The position numbers and the translations under genes are program-made. This document shows, piece by piece, positions 40,222-41,989 of a stretch of 41,989 nt of DNA. Below the pieces are notes generated by a model. That model was not told the DNA's origin. It saw nothing but the letters and a program-made list of their open reading frames with translations, and made no database searches. The number at the start of each line of letters is the position of its first letter. The first letter of the stretch is position 1. Origin of the DNA: Calothrix sp. MO_167.B42 (GTDB lineage Bacteria; Cyanobacteriota; Cyanobacteriia; Cyanobacteriales; Nostocaceae); the NCBI GenBank assembly GCA_030065255.1, contig JASJCX010000014.1:1-41989 (forward strand), given 5' to 3'.

Positions 40222-40947
40222 TTATAATTCTCCTCTCATGGCTTGCTTCATTTCCCGTACAGCCCGTTCCATTCCTACTAGTGCTGCTCTACTGACAATG
40301 GTATGACCAATATTTAGTTCTTCCATACCCGGGAGAGAAGCTACAGGATGAATATTCCAGTAAGTGAGTCCATGTCCAGCATTAACCCGTAATCCTGCTT
40401 TAATTGCTTGTTCGCATCCCGCAGCTAGGAAGGCTAATTCTTGTTTGCGAGTAGTTTCATCCTTAGCCTCAGCATATTGTCCAGTGTGCAGTTCAATAAA
40501 CTTTGCTTTTACCGTTTGAGAAGCTTCAATTTGTGCTGGTTCGGCATCGATAAATAAGCTAACTGGGATTCCAGCACCCTGCAATTTATCCACAACTTCA
40601 CCTATTCTAGCAATTTGACCAGCAATATCTAGTCCCCCTTCCGTGGTTACTTCTTCCCGCTTTTCTGGCACTAGAGTCACATAATCTGGTTTAATATCAA
40701 GAGCGATGGCTACCATCTCATCAGTGGCCGCCATTTCCAAATTTAAGTGAGTTCTGACTGTTTGACGCAATAGACGCACATCCCTGTCTTGAATATGTCG
40801 CCTATCTTCCCGTAAGTGGGCAGTAATCCCATCTGCACCCCCTAGTTCTGCTAGTACCGCAGCTGCAATGGGTTCCGGTTCCACCGTCCTGCGTGCTTGG
40901 CGAATAGTGGCAATGTGGTCGATATTTACGCCGAGTGTAGGAGCCAC
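40222..40947 (-). CDS. pdxJ: Pyridoxine 5'-phosphate synthase
   Basis: 241 residues from GTG 40947, with GGGAG upstream. It condenses 1-deoxyxylulose 5-phosphate with 3-amino-2-oxopropyl phosphate to pyridoxine 5'-phosphate (DXP-dependent vitamin B6 route). Motifs: [82 protein letters not shown] and [14 protein letters not shown], all typical of the TIM-barrel PdxJ. Length is standard. It appears monocistronic, bounded by heptamer repeats on both sides. Confidence 0.97.
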   Translation of the reverse strand: MAPTLGVNIDHIATIRQARRTVEPEPIAAAVLAELGGADGITAHLREDRRHIQDRDVRLLRQTVRTHLNLEMAATDEMVAIALDIKPDYVTLVPEKREEVTTEGGLDIAGQIARIGEVVDKLQGAGIPVSLFIDAEPAQIEASQTVKAKFIELHTGQYAEAKDETTRKQELAFLAAGCEQAIKAGLRVNAGHGLTYWNIHPVASLPGMEELNIGHTIVSRAALVGMERAVREMKQAMRGEL

Positions 40948-41003
40948 CCTGGTTTCTCCCTATACTGAATGTTTAGAACTTGATTTTACCGGAAATATCC
41001 AAT

Positions 41004-41037
41004 TTTAGATTTTAGATTTTAGATTTTAGATTTTGGA
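41004..41037. repeat. TTTAGAT heptamer array
   Basis: Four TTTAGAT units and variants, the complement of the AAAATCT array at 26698-26746. Lies upstream of pdxJ. Confidence 0.85.
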
Positions 41038-41084
41038 TTGTAACTGACATCTTTTTACCGTTACTCCTTCCTTCTTTCACTCTT

Positions 41085-41262
41085 CACTCTTAACTTGTGA
41101 ACACTGATTAAATGGATGACACTGATGACACGGATAGTTGATAACCTAACAATTAACTCTTAACTCCTATGTGTCAACTGTCAACTGTCAACTCTTAACT
41201 CTTAACTCTTAACTCTTAACTCTTAACTCTTAACTCTTAACTCTTAACTCTTAACTCTTCAC
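41085..41262. repeat. Heptamer arrays with an inverted composite module
   Basis: The module at 41099-41153 (AACACTGATTAAATGGATGA, then CACGGATAGTTGATAA) is the reverse complement of those at 24496, 37861 and 37948. It is followed by GTCAACT units and about ten TTAACTC heptamers up to ~41262, which run into the 3' end of the Uma2 gene. Confidence 0.85.
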
Positions 41263-41890
41263 CCTTCACCCATTGGCGAAAAGCTCTCATGGTGGCATTT
41301 CTTCCTGCTGTTCTACTTTGTTCTAAATATTGGGGAATGATATCCACTAGAGGCAAATTGGGGAAATTAAAACTCTCCGTGGATTCTACATAAACACCGT
41401 CTTGCAAGATATTTATTTGTAACTTTCCTTTATCAAATTGCCACAGTTCAGGAATTTGCAAAGCTTGGTAAATGCTGGGATGGGTGCGGGAAGTGATATC
41501 TATCTCTAATGCTAAATCTGGAGGGGGATCAATGGTTAAATCTAGTCGTTTCTTGCCACGAATTTTGTGTTCGTTTTGAATATAAAAACACTGATCTGGT
41601 TCTATACCTTGAGCCATTGCTTGGTTTTTGAAGGTTGTAGAACCCAAGCTCCTGAATTCAATATCAAGTTCTTCTAGTAATGCTTTCACCAAATCGCCAA
41701 TAATTTCCTTATCACCTTCATGCTCTGGTAGTGGTGTCATAATCTCCAACATCCCCCGATTATAGGCAATTCTAGCTGCGCGATGTTCTCCCAACTCTTG
41801 TAGAATTGTTTCTAATTCTTGCCAAGTTACATTTTGCAACAGTACTCTTTGCCCTGGTGGAACATGGATGCGTTTGAGTTCCAACAACAT
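41237..41890 (-). CDS. Uma2-family (PD-(D/E)XK-like) endonuclease-fold protein
   Basis: 217 residues from ATG 41890. TWQELETILQELGEHRAARI, AYNRGMLEIMTPLPEHE, DLTIDPPPDLALEIDITS and LQIPELWQFDKGKL fit the Uma2 family (DUF820), abundant in cyanobacteria and carrying a restriction-endonuclease-like core with Asp/Glu residues in PDLALEID. Biological role unknown. The last residues EELRVKS and the stop are encoded by TTAACTC/AGTTAAG heptamers, so the original C-terminus has been replaced or extended by the repeat. Confidence 0.88.
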   Translation of the reverse strand: MLLELKRIHVPPGQRVLLQNVTWQELETILQELGEHRAARIAYNRGMLEIMTPLPEHEGDKEIIGDLVKALLEELDIEFRSLGSTTFKNQAMAQGIEPDQCFYIQNEHKIRGKKRLDLTIDPPPDLALEIDITSRTHPSIYQALQIPELWQFDKGKLQINILQDGVYVESTESFNFPNLPLVDIIPQYLEQSRTAGRNATMRAFRQWVKGEELRVKS

Positions 41891-41989
41891 TTATCTACTC
41901 CTTGAACTAGGTTTGAGGGAGGGGAAGAGGAAAGGAGGGAAGGTGACTATAGCAATCCTAAATCATTTGTGAAAAGTTAGATCCCCGAC
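41891..41989. other. Window end, no gene seen
   Basis: About 100 bp upstream of the Uma2 gene, A/G-rich on the plus strand (GGGAGGGGAAGAGGAAAGGAG); presumably includes its promoter on the minus strand. Confidence 0.4.

Overview
The window looks like chromosomal DNA of a filamentous, heterocystous-type cyanobacterium (Nostocales-like). The pointers are AT-rich intergenic DNA, about 19 copies of the HIP1 octamer GCGATCGC, heptameric short tandem repeats (AGTTAAG, AAAATCT and TTACTCA types), many small palindromic repeats, and cyanobacterial markers: Ycf54, a CrtE plus DUF212 pair, an SLH/OprB-type porin, a DUF3288 protein and pentapeptide-repeat proteins. I saw no rRNA, tRNA or CRISPR array.

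Layout. (1) 1-8.4 kb, accessory part: the 3' end of an NTF2-like gene; a near-consensus promoter buried in nested palindromes; a 67-aa ORF; a cupin (dihydroxyacetophenone dioxygenase family); an ankyrin-repeat protein fused to a DJ-1/PfpI domain; a secreted GH13 amylase; a zeta-crystallin-type oxidoreductase; a DUF4870-like membrane protein; and a DinB-like protein. The cupin and ankyrin/DJ-1 genes are each preceded by the same palindrome, ATAGTTG-N9-CAACTAT. (2) 8.4-14 kb: a porin whose signal-peptide coding region carries a palindromic insertion with a 9-bp target duplication, glyoxalase I, repeats, a HTH plus pentapeptide-repeat protein, a short HicB-like protein and an RPGMYLG-motif protein. 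(3) 14-27 kb: alaS, a metallochaperone, a diguanylate cyclase, an M41-like peptidase without an AAA domain, a ProA-like protein lacking the catalytic cysteine, a tnpB relic with other IS200/IS605-like end hairpins, a YbjN protein, a lipoate ligase-like protein, asnB and DUF3288. (4) 27-30 kb: an overlapping pair of putative regulators, a small unknown protein, a Nudix hydrolase and a small OB-fold-like envelope protein. (5) 30.4-35.1 kb: a tight three-gene sensory operon (PhnD-like binding lipoprotein, hybrid histidine kinase, receiver-histidine kinase). (6) 35.2-42 kb: housekeeping genes folD, crtE, a divergent PAP2 protein, a SPOR-like exported protein, ycf54, a SnoaL-like protein, pdxJ and a Uma2 endonuclease-like gene.

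How the parts may work together. The sensory operon is the clearest multi-gene system: a periplasmic PhnD-like protein probably presents a ligand or its binding state to the membrane hybrid kinase, which shares an operon with a soluble receiver-kinase. The 1.2-4.2 kb block may be a small co-regulated stress or detoxification unit, judged from the shared palindromes. Repeats have visibly remodelled genes: one entered the porin signal peptide in frame, and heptamer arrays supply or touch the stop codons of several genes.

All functional names rest on motif recognition by eye; no database search was run. Start codons were moved from the longest open frame where an ATG, a ribosome binding site or family length argued for it.
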